Source of the DNA: an uncultured Clostridium sp.
GTDB lineage: Bacteria > Bacillota > Clostridia > TANB77 > CAG-508
Length of the DNA stretch: 9,111 bases
Direction: 5' to 3'
Assembly (NCBI GenBank): GCA_900556345.1
Contig: USOM01000022.1
Coordinates: 1-9,111 of the forward strand
Shown here piece by piece: positions 1-5,583 of this stretch (position 1 is the stretch's first letter; each line of letters begins with the position of its first letter). The translations under genes and the position numbers were made by a program. The notes beneath the pieces were generated by a model that worked only from the letters and a program-made list of their open reading frames with translations, was not told the origin of the DNA and ran no database searches.

Positions 1-393
1 GATTTAATATTATATGGAAATCAAAATAAGTATAGAATTAATCTGGATGATGATATTAGAAAATATCAAAAAAATATTGATTATGAATTTGAAATTGAAG
101 GAAAAATCCCGGAAGAATTGAAATCTGGTCAATATAAAGCTTTCTTATCAATTACAGAACCATTTGATACTCTTAAAAATAGAGCCGAATACCAAATAAA
201 ATTATCAAATAATGGAATTTGGGATCAAGAAATAAATTCTAATTATATTGGGGATATTTTTATTGATGATAATAATATTTCTAGTAATGCAAATTTATCT
301 GGTAAAGAAAATAATAGCGAAATAAGATTTTATATTGTAGCGACTATTGGAATAATAGTTTGTTTAATATTAATTAGAATTTTATCTAAATGA
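1..393 (+). CDS. DUF4832-like protein, C-terminal part, membrane-anchored (5' partial)
   Basis: The reading frame is open from base 1 and ends at TGA 391-393, so this is the last 130 residues of a protein that starts outside the window. The middle part contains 'SGQYKAFLSI', 'NRAEYQIKLSNNGIW' and 'NYIGDIFID'. From memory this matches the closing beta-rich segment of DUF4832 proteins, where a 'Y-x-I-x-x-A/S-N-x-G-x-W' stretch is typical. The last 21 residues form one hydrophobic membrane segment ('FYIVATIGIIVCLILIRIL') ending in SK, so the protein is probably anchored at the cell surface by its C-terminus. DUF4832 proteins resemble glycoside hydrolases, but the catalytic part is not in view and no activity can be assigned. 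A TTG at 118 is only an internal codon. The gene appears unrelated to the ribosomal genes that follow. Confidence is high for a real partial gene and moderate for the family. Confidence 0.75.
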   Translation, partial: DLILYGNQNKYRINLDDDIRKYQKNIDYEFEIEGKIPEELKSGQYKAFLSITEPFDTLKNRAEYQIKLSNNGIWDQEINSNYIGDIFIDDNNISSNANLSGKENNSEIRFYIVATIGIIVCLILIRILSK

Positions 394-434
394 TAAATTA
401 GGTCAATGTTTAAACGTTAATTTAAGATTATTTA

Positions 435-487
435 TTATGAGAAATATTACAAAATTAGGTTGCTGTATAATATTTCATAAATTTTTA
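435..487 (+). terminator. Possible weak terminator: A+T-only hairpin followed by a T run
   Basis: GAAATATTA (441-449) and TAATATTTC (468-476) are perfect inverted repeats. They are extended by TTAT (435-438) and ATAA (477-480), with a 2-nt bulge on the left arm and an 18-nt loop. A T-rich run (ATTTTTAT) follows at about 480-487. The position, after the DUF4832-like gene and before the rpsL promoter, suits a terminator. The stem has almost no G-C pairs, so its strength is doubtful. Confidence 0.35.
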
Positions 488-516
488 TAAAATCTCCTAA
501 AAAACGTTAAATTCCA

Positions 517-545
517 TTGACACTAAAGCAAAAAAATGATAAAAT
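517..545 (+). promoter_or_regulatory. Sigma-A-type promoter of rpsL
   Basis: A consensus -35 box TTGACA (517-522) is followed by a 17-bp spacer and the -10 box TAAAAT (540-545). TG at 537-538 makes it an extended -10. Transcription should start near 551-553. It is the best candidate to drive rpsL and probably rpsG-fusA as well. Confidence 0.85.
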
Positions 546-549
546 ATAA

Positions 550-577
550 GCCGTTATGGAATTTATACCATAACGGC
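550..577 (+). promoter_or_regulatory. 10-bp perfect hairpin at the predicted 5' end of the rpsL mRNA
   Basis: GCCGTTATGG (550-559) and CCATAACGGC (568-577) form a perfect 10-bp stem with the 8-nt loop AATTTATA. The predicted transcription start lies within the first few bases of the left arm, so the mRNA would begin with, or just inside, a stable stem-loop. No T run follows, so it is not a normal terminator. A 5' stabilising hairpin or a protein-binding leader are the likeliest roles; both are inference. Confidence 0.6.
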
Positions 578-604
578 AAAATTAATTTGAGGAGGTGAAT
601 TTAA

Positions 605-1018
605 GTGCCAACAATTAACCAATTAGTAAGAAAAGGAAGAAAAACAGGAGTTACAAAATCAACTGCACCAGCGCTTCAACATGGATACAACTCAAAAAAC
701 AAAAAATTAACAAACGCAAGAAGTCCACAAAAAAGAGGAGTATGTACAGTAGTAAAAACAGTAACACCTAAAAAGCCAAACTCAGCTTTAAGAAAAGTAG
801 CAAGAGTTCGTTTATCAAACGGTTATGAAGTTACATCTTATATCCCAGGTATAGGACATAACTTACAAGAACACAGTGTTGTATTAATAAGAGGAGGAAG
901 AGTAAAAGATCTTCCAGGTGTTAGATACCACATCATCAGAGGAACATTAGATACAGCAGGTGTTAAAGACAGAATGCAAGGTCGTTCTAAGTATGGAGCT
1001 AAACGTGCTAAAAAATAG
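605..1018 (+). CDS. rpsL: 30S ribosomal protein S12
   Basis: S12 lies at the decoding centre of the 30S subunit and controls accuracy of tRNA selection. The 137-residue product is full length for the Firmicutes form. It carries an insertion of about 13 residues (near residues 26-39) between 'APALQ' and 'SPQKRGVCT' that E. coli S12 lacks and Bacillus S12 has. The loops 'TPKKPNSALRK' (54-64) and 'GGRVKDLPGVRYH' (97-109) are intact. Lys56 and Lys101, equivalent to the E. coli lysines often altered in streptomycin-resistant strains, are both present, so a streptomycin-sensitive form is expected. Asp102 is the residue that is methylthiolated in some bacteria. The start is GTG 605, chosen from the family N-terminus MPTINQLVRKGR and the strong GGAGGTGA site at 591-598. 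It is the first gene behind the promoter at 517-545. rpoC is not upstream, unlike in many bacteria. Confidence 0.98.
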   Translation: MPTINQLVRKGRKTGVTKSTAPALQHGYNSKNKKLTNARSPQKRGVCTVVKTVTPKKPNSALRKVARVRLSNGYEVTSYIPGIGHNLQEHSVVLIRGGRVKDLPGVRYHIIRGTLDTAGVKDRMQGRSKYGAKRAKK

Positions 1019-1146
1019 TAAAATCGATTAAATCAGGCATCTTGCACGTTTTTAACATTCATTATGAACTTCGGCATACAGACGTATAGCCTCAGCTCAT
1101 AATAAATATTAAAAACGCACAATATACCTAATTTTATCAATTTTAC
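1018..1146 (-). repeat. 129-bp imperfect palindrome after rpsL; candidate minus-strand structured RNA or small palindromic element
   Basis: Bases 1018-1069 and 1095-1146 are inverted copies of each other (position i pairs with 2164-i). Of the 52 positions, 42 are Watson-Crick, 8 are C/A combinations on the + strand (at 1025, 1034, 1038, 1045, 1046, 1056, 1060, 1068) and only 2 (1029, 1041) are true mismatches. Read as minus-strand RNA, all 8 become G-U pairs, giving 50 of 52 paired. The apical part adds GGC-ATAC / GTAT-a-GCC (1073-1079 with 1084-1091) with a 4-nt loop. It is separated from the long stem by an internal loop that can form tandem G-A pairs on the minus strand. The palindrome begins at the last base of the rpsL stop codon. 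No protein gene fits it, and I found no convincing minus-strand promoter or terminator. Size and shape recall ERIC-like intergenic elements, but I recognise no named family. Confidence 0.6.
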
Positions 1147-1349
1147 AGAGCCCGCAGGATAGTTGGGGGCGAATGTTTAGTGAATTTTTTAATAGTGCTT
1201 ATTCTTACTAAATATTAAGGTACTTAAATTTAGCAATAGATAGAGCATTATGCGGATAGTTTTAGGTAAAACTTATCAGAGTAACTTTTGGCAATTTGGA
1301 AAATCAAATTGTTGACTTTAAAATAAAAAATGTAAAGGAGTGAAGAATA
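1147..1349 (+). promoter_or_regulatory. Structured rpsG leader, second part of the rpsL-rpsG spacer
   Basis: This non-coding stretch holds several possible stems. AATGTTTAGT (1172-1181) pairs with ACTAAATATT just downstream, with one G-U on the + strand. CTAAAT/ATTTAG plus TTAAG/CTTAA (1208-1233) form a competing hairpin with a GTA loop. GATA-GTTTT and AAAAC-T-TATC pair around 1255-1277. TTGGCAATTTG (1288-1298) pairs with CAAATTGTTGA (1305-1315) as 11 pairs with three G-U on the + strand. Longer-range pairs are CCGCA (1152-1156) with TGCGG (1251-1255), and TACCTAA (1125-1131) with TTAGGTA (1262-1268). GCCC/GGGC (1150-1153, 1167-1170) would compete with the CCGCA pairing. The rpsG ribosome-binding site AAAGGAG is at 1334-1340. 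In E. coli, S7 binds the rpsL-rpsG intercistronic region and represses translation; a similar role here is inference. No known riboswitch was recognised. Confidence 0.4.
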
Positions 1350-1820
1350 GTGCCAAGAAGAGGTTTTATAGCAAAAAGAGACGTATTACCAGATCCAATG
1401 TATAACAGTAAAGTTGTTACAAAATTAGTAAACAACATTATGTTAGATGGTAAAAAATCAGTTGCTCAAAAAATCGTATATGATGCATTTGACATCATAA
1501 AAGAAAAAGAAGGAAAAGATCCTTTAGAAGTTTTTGAAGCAGCTTTAGAAAATGTAATGCCAGTTCTAGAAGTAAAAGCAAGAAGAGTAGGTGGAGCTAC
1601 ATACCAAGTTCCATTAGAAATTAGACCTGAAAGAAGACAAACATTAGGTTTAAGATGGCTTGTTTCTTACAGCAGAAAGAGACATGAAAAAACAATGGCT
1701 GAAAAATTAGCTGGAGAAATCATGGACGCTGTAGCTGGAAACGGTGGAGCATTTAAGAAGAAAGAAGATACTCATAAAATGGCTGAAGCTAACAAAGCTT
1801 TTGCACATTACAAATTTTAG
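1350..1820 (+). CDS. rpsG: 30S ribosomal protein S7
   Basis: S7 is a primary 16S rRNA-binding protein that starts assembly of the 30S head and contacts mRNA and tRNA near the E site. The product has 156 residues, the usual length, and begins with the standard 'MPRRGFIAKRDVLPDP'. Further family signatures are 'YNSKVVTKLVNNIMLDGKK' (18-36), 'GGATYQVPLEIRPERR' (81-96) and the C-terminal 'EANKAFAHYKF'. The start is GTG 1350, nine bases after the AAAGGAG site at 1334-1340; the upstream rpsL also uses GTG. The gene follows a 331-bp structured spacer, which is long for this gene pair, and is followed after only 18 bp by fusA, so rpsG and fusA are almost certainly cotranscribed. In other bacteria S7 is the translational repressor of this operon; whether that holds here is unknown. 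Confidence 0.98.
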   Translation: MPRRGFIAKRDVLPDPMYNSKVVTKLVNNIMLDGKKSVAQKIVYDAFDIIKEKEGKDPLEVFEAALENVMPVLEVKARRVGGATYQVPLEIRPERRQTLGLRWLVSYSRKRHEKTMAEKLAGEIMDAVAGNGGAFKKKEDTHKMAEANKAFAHYKF

Positions 1821-1838
1821 TATGAGGGGGAAAAATAG

Positions 1839-3920
1839 ATGGCAGGAAGATTATGTCCATTAGATAAAACAAGAAATATAGGAATAATGGCTCACATTGA
1901 TGCAGGAAAAACAACAACAACAGAAAGAATCCTATTCTATACAGGAAAAACTCATAAAATAGGAGAAGTTCACGAAGGTGCTGCAACAATGGACTGGATG
2001 GCTCAAGAACAAGAAAGAGGTATCACAATAACATCTGCTGCAACAACATGTTTCTGGAAAGATCATAGAATAAATATAATCGACACACCAGGACACGTTG
2101 ACTTTACAGTTGAAGTTCAAAGATCACTTAAAGTTCTAGATGGAGCTGTTACAGTATTAGCAGCTAAAGGTGGAGTTCAACCACAAACAGAAACAGTTTG
2201 GAGACAAGCTGATAAATACAGTGTACCAAGAATGGTATATGTAAACAAGATGGACGTTGTTGGAGCTGACTTTATGTTATGTGTAGATCAATTAAAAAAT
2301 AGATTACATGCAAATGCTGTTCCAATCCAATTACCAATAGGAAAAGAAGACTATTTCCAAGGAATAGTTGACTTAATAAAAATGAGAGCATTCATCCATA
2401 AGGATGATTTAGGAAAAGAAATAGAAGAAACAGACATACCAGAAGATATGAAAGAAGAAGCTGAAACATGGAGACAAAATATGATTGAAGCAGCATGTGA
2501 ACAAGACGAAGAATTAATGATGAGATATTTAGATGGTGAAGAATTATCTGAAGAAGACATCAAAAAAGGTTTACGTGCAGGAACAATCAATAACTCTATC
2601 GTAACAGTATGTTGTGGATCTTCATACAAAAACAAAGGTGTACAAGAATTATTAAACTCAATAATTGACTATATGCCAGCACCAACAGATATAGCTCATA
2701 TCAAAGGTGTAGATTTAGATGGAAATGAAGTTGAAAGAAAAACTGACGACAATGAGCCATTTGCAGCTTTAGCATTCAAAATTGCAACAGACCCATTTGT
2801 TGGAAAATTATGTTTCTTTAGAGTATATTCTGGAACATTAGAATCAGGATCTTCTGTATTAAATGCAAACAAAGATAAAAAAGAAAGAATCGGAAGAATC
2901 TTACAAATGCATGCTAACCATAGAGAAGATATAGAAAAAGTATTTGCAGGAGATATCGCTGCAGCTGTTGGACTAAAAGATGTTACAACAGGAGATACTT
3001 TATGTGACGAAAATAATCCAGTTATACTAGAATCAATGGAATTCCCAGAACCAGTTATAGATATTGCTATTGAGCCAAAAGACAAAGCAGCTCAAGAAAA
3101 AATGGGTATAGCTTTAGCAAAACTTGCTGAAGAAGATCCAACATTCAAAGCATATACTAATCAAGAAACTGGTCAAACAATTATAGCAGGAATGGGTGAA
3201 TTACACCTAGACATAATTGTTGATAGATTAAAGAGAGAATTCAAAGTTGAATGTAATGTAGGTAAACCACAAGTTGCTTACAAAGAAACAATTAGAAATA
3301 AAGTTAAAGTTCAAGGTAAATTTATCCGTCAATCTGGTGGTAAAGGACAATACGGTGACGTATGGTTTGAAATGGAACCATTAGAGGCTGGTAAAGGAAT
3401 TGAATTCGAAAGCAAGATAGTAGGAGGAGCTGTTCCAAAAGAATATATCAAACCAATCGAACAAGGAATGAGAGAAGCAGCTCAAACAGGTATCTTAGCA
3501 GGATATCCAGTTATAGACTTCAAAGTATCATTAGTTGATGGTTCATATCACGAAGTTGACTCTTCAGAAATGGCATTCAAGATTGCAGCTTCAATGGCAT
3601 TTAAAGAAGGATGTAAACAAGCTAAATCAGTTATTTTAGAGCCAATAATGAGAGTTGAAATAACAGTTCCAACAGAATACATGGGAGATGTTATTGGTGA
3701 TGTAAACTCTAGACGTGGTAGAATAGAAGGAATGGATGAAGTTCAAGGAATGGAAGAAATAAGAGCATTTATCCCATTATCAGAAATGTTTGGATATGCA
3801 ACAGACTTACGTTCTAAGACACAAGGTAGAGGAAGTTACTCAATGGAACCATCTCACTATGATGAAGTTCCAAAATCAGTACATGAACAAATAGTAGCTT
3901 CAAGAAGCAAAAACGCTTAA
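1839..3920 (+). CDS. fusA: Elongation factor G
   Basis: EF-G is the cytosolic GTPase that drives translocation of tRNA and mRNA through the ribosome and helps recycle ribosomes. The 693-residue length is normal. The GTPase domain shows G1 'AHIDAGKT' (18-25), G2 'RGITI' (60-64), G3 'DTPGH' (82-86) and G4 'NKMD' (136-139). Later domains include 'GMGELHLDII', with the domain III-IV part 'RQSGGKGQYGDVW' and the C-terminal 'FGYATDLRSKTQGRGSYSM'. The ATG at 1839 follows a GAGGGGG ribosome-binding site (1824-1830) and starts 18 bp after the rpsG stop, which points to an rpsG-fusA transcript. A weak A+T-only hairpin follows the stop. No truncation or missing motif is visible. It is a canonical EF-G rather than a tetracycline-resistance paralogue, judging from its place in the str cluster and its typical N-terminus. 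Confidence 0.98.
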   Translation: MAGRLCPLDKTRNIGIMAHIDAGKTTTTERILFYTGKTHKIGEVHEGAATMDWMAQEQERGITITSAATTCFWKDHRINIIDTPGHVDFTVEVQRSLKVLDGAVTVLAAKGGVQPQTETVWRQADKYSVPRMVYVNKMDVVGADFMLCVDQLKNRLHANAVPIQLPIGKEDYFQGIVDLIKMRAFIHKDDLGKEIEETDIPEDMKEEAETWRQNMIEAACEQDEELMMRYLDGEELSEEDIKKGLRAGTINNSIVTVCCGSSYKNKGVQELLNSIIDYMPAPTDIAHIKGVDLDGNEVERKTDDNEPFAALAFKIATDPFVGKLCFFRVYSGTLESGSSVLNANKDKKERIGRILQMHANHREDIEKVFAGDIAAAVGLKDVTTGDTLCDENNPVILESMEFPEPVIDIAIEPKDKAAQEKMGIALAKLAEEDPTFKAYTNQETGQTIIAGMGELHLDIIVDRLKREFKVECNVGKPQVAYKETIRNKVKVQGKFIRQSGGKGQYGDVWFEMEPLEAGKGIEFESKIVGGAVPKEYIKPIEQGMREAAQTGILAGYPVIDFKVSLVDGSYHEVDSSEMAFKIAASMAFKEGCKQAKSVILEPIMRVEITVPTEYMGDVIGDVNSRRGRIEGMDEVQGMEEIRAFIPLSEMFGYATDLRSKTQGRGSYSMEPSHYDEVPKSVHEQIVASRSKNA

Positions 3921-3947
3921 TTAATTTATAAAAAATAGATTAATTTT
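3921..3947 (+). terminator. Possible weak terminator after fusA
   Basis: TTAATTTAT (3921-3929) and ATAGATTAA (3935-3943) form a 9-pair stem with one G-U and an AAAAA loop, followed by TTTT (3944-3947). It begins right after the fusA stop codon. The stem has no G-C pairs and the T run is short, so it would at most give partial termination before the separate tuf promoter. Confidence 0.3.
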
Positions 3948-3986
3948 AAAGCTAATTGCAAAGAATATTTATTTATAAAAATAAAA

Positions 3987-4023
3987 GCTTGCATTTTTAC
4001 TCCAAATAGTATATAATGCAAGC
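3987..4023 (+). promoter_or_regulatory. tuf promoter enclosed by an 8-bp inverted repeat
   Basis: TTGCAT (3989-3994), a 17-bp spacer and a perfect TATAAT (4012-4017) make a strong sigma-A-type promoter; transcription should start near 4023-4025. The -35 box lies inside GCTTGCAT (3987-3994) and the -10 box ends inside ATGCAAGC (4016-4023), which are perfect reverse complements 21 bp apart. The dyad could be an operator for a dimeric regulator or could be chance; the promoter itself is well supported. Confidence 0.8.
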
Positions 4024-4189
4024 ACATAATAAAAACGTTATTAAATTTAAAGTTTATAATAAAGGAAATGGACAATCGTTTAAGTGAGGTAACATCAGTT
4101 ATTAACACAAAAGGGACATATCTTGGTAACAAGAAATGACCCTATATTAAAGATGTGTCCCTTTACCTTAAAAGAAGGAGGAATTTAAA
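4024..4189 (+). promoter_or_regulatory. Long tuf leader with two mutually exclusive hairpins
   Basis: The predicted leader is about 165 nt, much longer than translation initiation requires. Fold 1 (4113-4142) is GGG-A-CAT-A-TCTTG / CAAGA-A-ATG-A-CCC, capped by the GNRA loop GTAA (4126-4129), with 11 pairs and two A-A mismatches. Fold 2 pairs AAAGGGACATATCTT (4110-4124) with AAGATGTGTCCCTTT (4150-4164), 15 pairs including one G-U. Both need bases 4113-4124, so only one can form at a time. Another small hairpin is at 4088-4103. No T run follows fold 2, so it does not look like a terminator. The tuf ribosome-binding site AAGGAGG (4175-4181) lies outside both folds, though CCTT (4166-4169) could pair with AAGG (4175-4178). 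This fits an RNA switch, or an mRNA processing or stability element. No known riboswitch class was recognised. Confidence 0.5.
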
Positions 4190-5392
4190 ATGGCAAAAGC
4201 AAAATTCGAAAGAACAAAGCCACACGTTAACATTGGTACAATCGGACACGTTGACCATGGTAAAACAACAACAACAGCAGCTATTACAAAATACCTATCA
4301 TTATTAGGAAAAGCTCAATATGAAGCATATGATCAAATCGATGGTGCTCCAGAAGAAAAAGCAAGAGGAATTACAATTAACACAGCACACGTTGAATATG
4401 AAACAGAAAATAGACACTATGCTCACGTTGACTGCCCAGGACACGCAGACTACGTAAAGAACATGATTACAGGTGCTGCTCAAATGGATGGTGCAATATT
4501 AGTTGTTTCTGCAGCTGATGGACCAATGCCACAAACAAGAGAACACATCTTACTTGCTAGACAAGTTGGAGTTAAATATATCGTTGTTTACTTAAACAAA
4601 TGCGATATGGTTGATGATCCAGAATTATTAGAATTAGTTGAAATGGAAGTTAGAGACTTATTATCAAGCTACGATTTCCCTGGAGACGAAATTCCAATCA
4701 TAAAAGGATCTTCATTAAAAGTTCTAGAAAGCACATCTACAGATCCTAACGATCCTGTATATGCTCCAATGAAAGAATTAATGGAAGCAGTAGATTCTTA
4801 TATACCTACTCCAGAAAGACCAATAGATCAACCATTCTTAATGCCAGTTGAAGACGTATTCACAATCACTGGACGTGGAACTGTTGCTACTGGTAGAGTA
4901 GAAAGAGGAACAGTTAAATTACAAGACAACGTAGAAATCGTTGGACTTTCAACAGAAAAGAAACAAACAGTTGTTACTGGTGTTGAAATGTTCAGAAAAT
5001 TACTAGATCAAGCTGAAGCTGGAGACAACATCGGTGTTCTTTTAAGAGGAATTGATAGAAAAGACATCGAAAGAGGTCAAGTTATAGCTAAACCTGGAAC
5101 AATTCATCCACATACAAAATTCACATCACAAGTATACGTTCTAACAAAAGAAGAAGGTGGACGTCATACACCATTCTTCAATGGATATAGACCACAATTC
5201 TATTTCAGAACAACAGACGTTACAGGTGTTATTGAATTAGAAGCTGGAACAGAAATGGTAATGCCAGGAGATAACGTAACAATGACAATCGAATTAATTA
5301 CACCTATCGCTATCGAAAAAGGATTAAGATTCGCTATTCGTGAAGGTGGTAGAACAGTTGGTTCAGGTGTTGTTGCTGACATAATCGAATAA
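4190..5392 (+). CDS. tuf: Elongation factor Tu
   Basis: EF-Tu is the abundant GTPase that delivers aminoacyl-tRNA to the ribosomal A site. The product has 400 residues, a typical length. It shows G1 'GHVDHGKT' (19-26), 'ARGITINTAHVEYE' (58-71), G3 'DCPGH' (81-85) and G4 'NKCD' (136-139). Domain II contains 'VFTITGRGTVATGRVERG' and domain III ends with 'RFAIREGGRTVGSGVV'. The ATG at 4190 follows AAGGAGG (4175-4181). The gene is separated from fusA by 269 bp carrying its own promoter and leader, and a strong terminator follows, so it can be expressed as a single-gene unit at a higher level than fusA. In many Firmicutes tuf is followed by other translation genes such as rpsJ; here it ends the cluster. 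Whether a second tuf copy exists elsewhere cannot be seen. Confidence 0.98.
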   Translation: MAKAKFERTKPHVNIGTIGHVDHGKTTTTAAITKYLSLLGKAQYEAYDQIDGAPEEKARGITINTAHVEYETENRHYAHVDCPGHADYVKNMITGAAQMDGAILVVSAADGPMPQTREHILLARQVGVKYIVVYLNKCDMVDDPELLELVEMEVRDLLSSYDFPGDEIPIIKGSSLKVLESTSTDPNDPVYAPMKELMEAVDSYIPTPERPIDQPFLMPVEDVFTITGRGTVATGRVERGTVKLQDNVEIVGLSTEKKQTVVTGVEMFRKLLDQAEAGDNIGVLLRGIDRKDIERGQVIAKPGTIHPHTKFTSQVYVLTKEEGGRHTPFFNGYRPQFYFRTTDVTGVIELEAGTEMVMPGDNVTMTIELITPIAIEKGLRFAIREGGRTVGSGVVADIIE

Positions 5393-5409
5393 TAATTGCT
5401 AAATATAAA

Positions 5410-5443
5410 GGCTTTCGAGAATTATCTCGAAAGCTATTTTTTT
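5410..5443 (+). terminator. Rho-independent terminator of tuf
   Basis: GCTTTCGAGA (5411-5420) and TCTCGAAAGC (5425-5434) form a perfect 10-bp stem with loop ATTA, extended by a G-U pair (5410/5435). A run of seven T residues follows at 5437-5443. It lies 17 bp after the tuf stop and is a textbook intrinsic terminator. Confidence 0.95.
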
Positions 5444-5525
5444 GTATTTCCCACTTTTTTCCCACTAAAGTATTTATAAAAAATCAAAAAATAAATAGAA
5501 TACCAAGTCACTTTACCAAAAAATA

Positions 5526-5554
5526 TTGATAAATAAAACTAATTTTGATACAAT
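5526..5554 (+). promoter_or_regulatory. Promoter of the uracil-DNA glycosylase gene
   Basis: TTGATA (5526-5531), a 17-bp spacer and TACAAT (5549-5554) form a sigma-A-type promoter, strengthened by TG at 5546-5547 (extended -10). Transcription would start near 5560, leaving a short leader of about 23 nt before the ATG at 5584. Confidence 0.8.
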
Positions 5555-5573
5555 ACAGAAAAACAAAATAAGC

Positions 5574-5579
5574 GGTGAT
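5574..5579 (+). promoter_or_regulatory. Ribosome-binding site that favours ATG 5584 over GTG 5575
   Basis: GGTGAT (5574-5579) matches the 3' part of the AGGAGGTGAT Shine-Dalgarno sequence. It overlaps the possible GTG start at 5575, which therefore has no usable site upstream, and lies about 4 nt before ATG 5584. This supports 5584 as the start. Confidence 0.65.
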
Positions 5580-5583
5580 AAAA

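Noticed and set aside
466..471. TATAAT at 466-471 as a second rpsL promoter
   Set aside because: No acceptable -35 box lies 16-18 bp upstream, and it overlaps the right arm of an inverted repeat; the promoter at 517-545 is far better.
1018..1146. Intrinsic terminator of rpsL
   Set aside because: On the + strand the hairpin has ten mismatched positions and is not followed by a T run, so it does not fit a normal terminator.
1250..1315. A 21-codon ORF starting at ATG 1250 in the rpsL-rpsG spacer, and shorter ones at about 1065 and 1173
   Set aside because: None has a ribosome-binding site and all overlap predicted RNA stems; nothing suggests leader peptides with repeated regulatory codons.
411..4040. 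Recurring AACGTT(A) near 413, 504 and 4035, upstream of rpsL and tuf
   Set aside because: A 6-bp palindrome is expected a few times by chance in 9 kb of this composition, and the copies lie at different distances from the promoters.
3926..4132. A 68-codon minus-strand ORF in the fusA-tuf gap
   Set aside because: It covers the tuf promoter and leader, has no convincing ribosome-binding site, and its hydrophobic low-complexity product is what A+T-rich non-coding DNA gives.
4024..4189. T-box or known riboswitch in the tuf leader
   Set aside because: The T-box antiterminator core (GGGTGGNACC) is absent, there is no terminator, and no conserved riboswitch core was recognised.
5447..5466. Direct repeat TTTCCCACT (5447-5455 and 5458-5466) after the tuf terminator
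   Set aside because: Two 9-bp copies within a T-rich stretch are easily explained by slippage; no further copies or function are visible.
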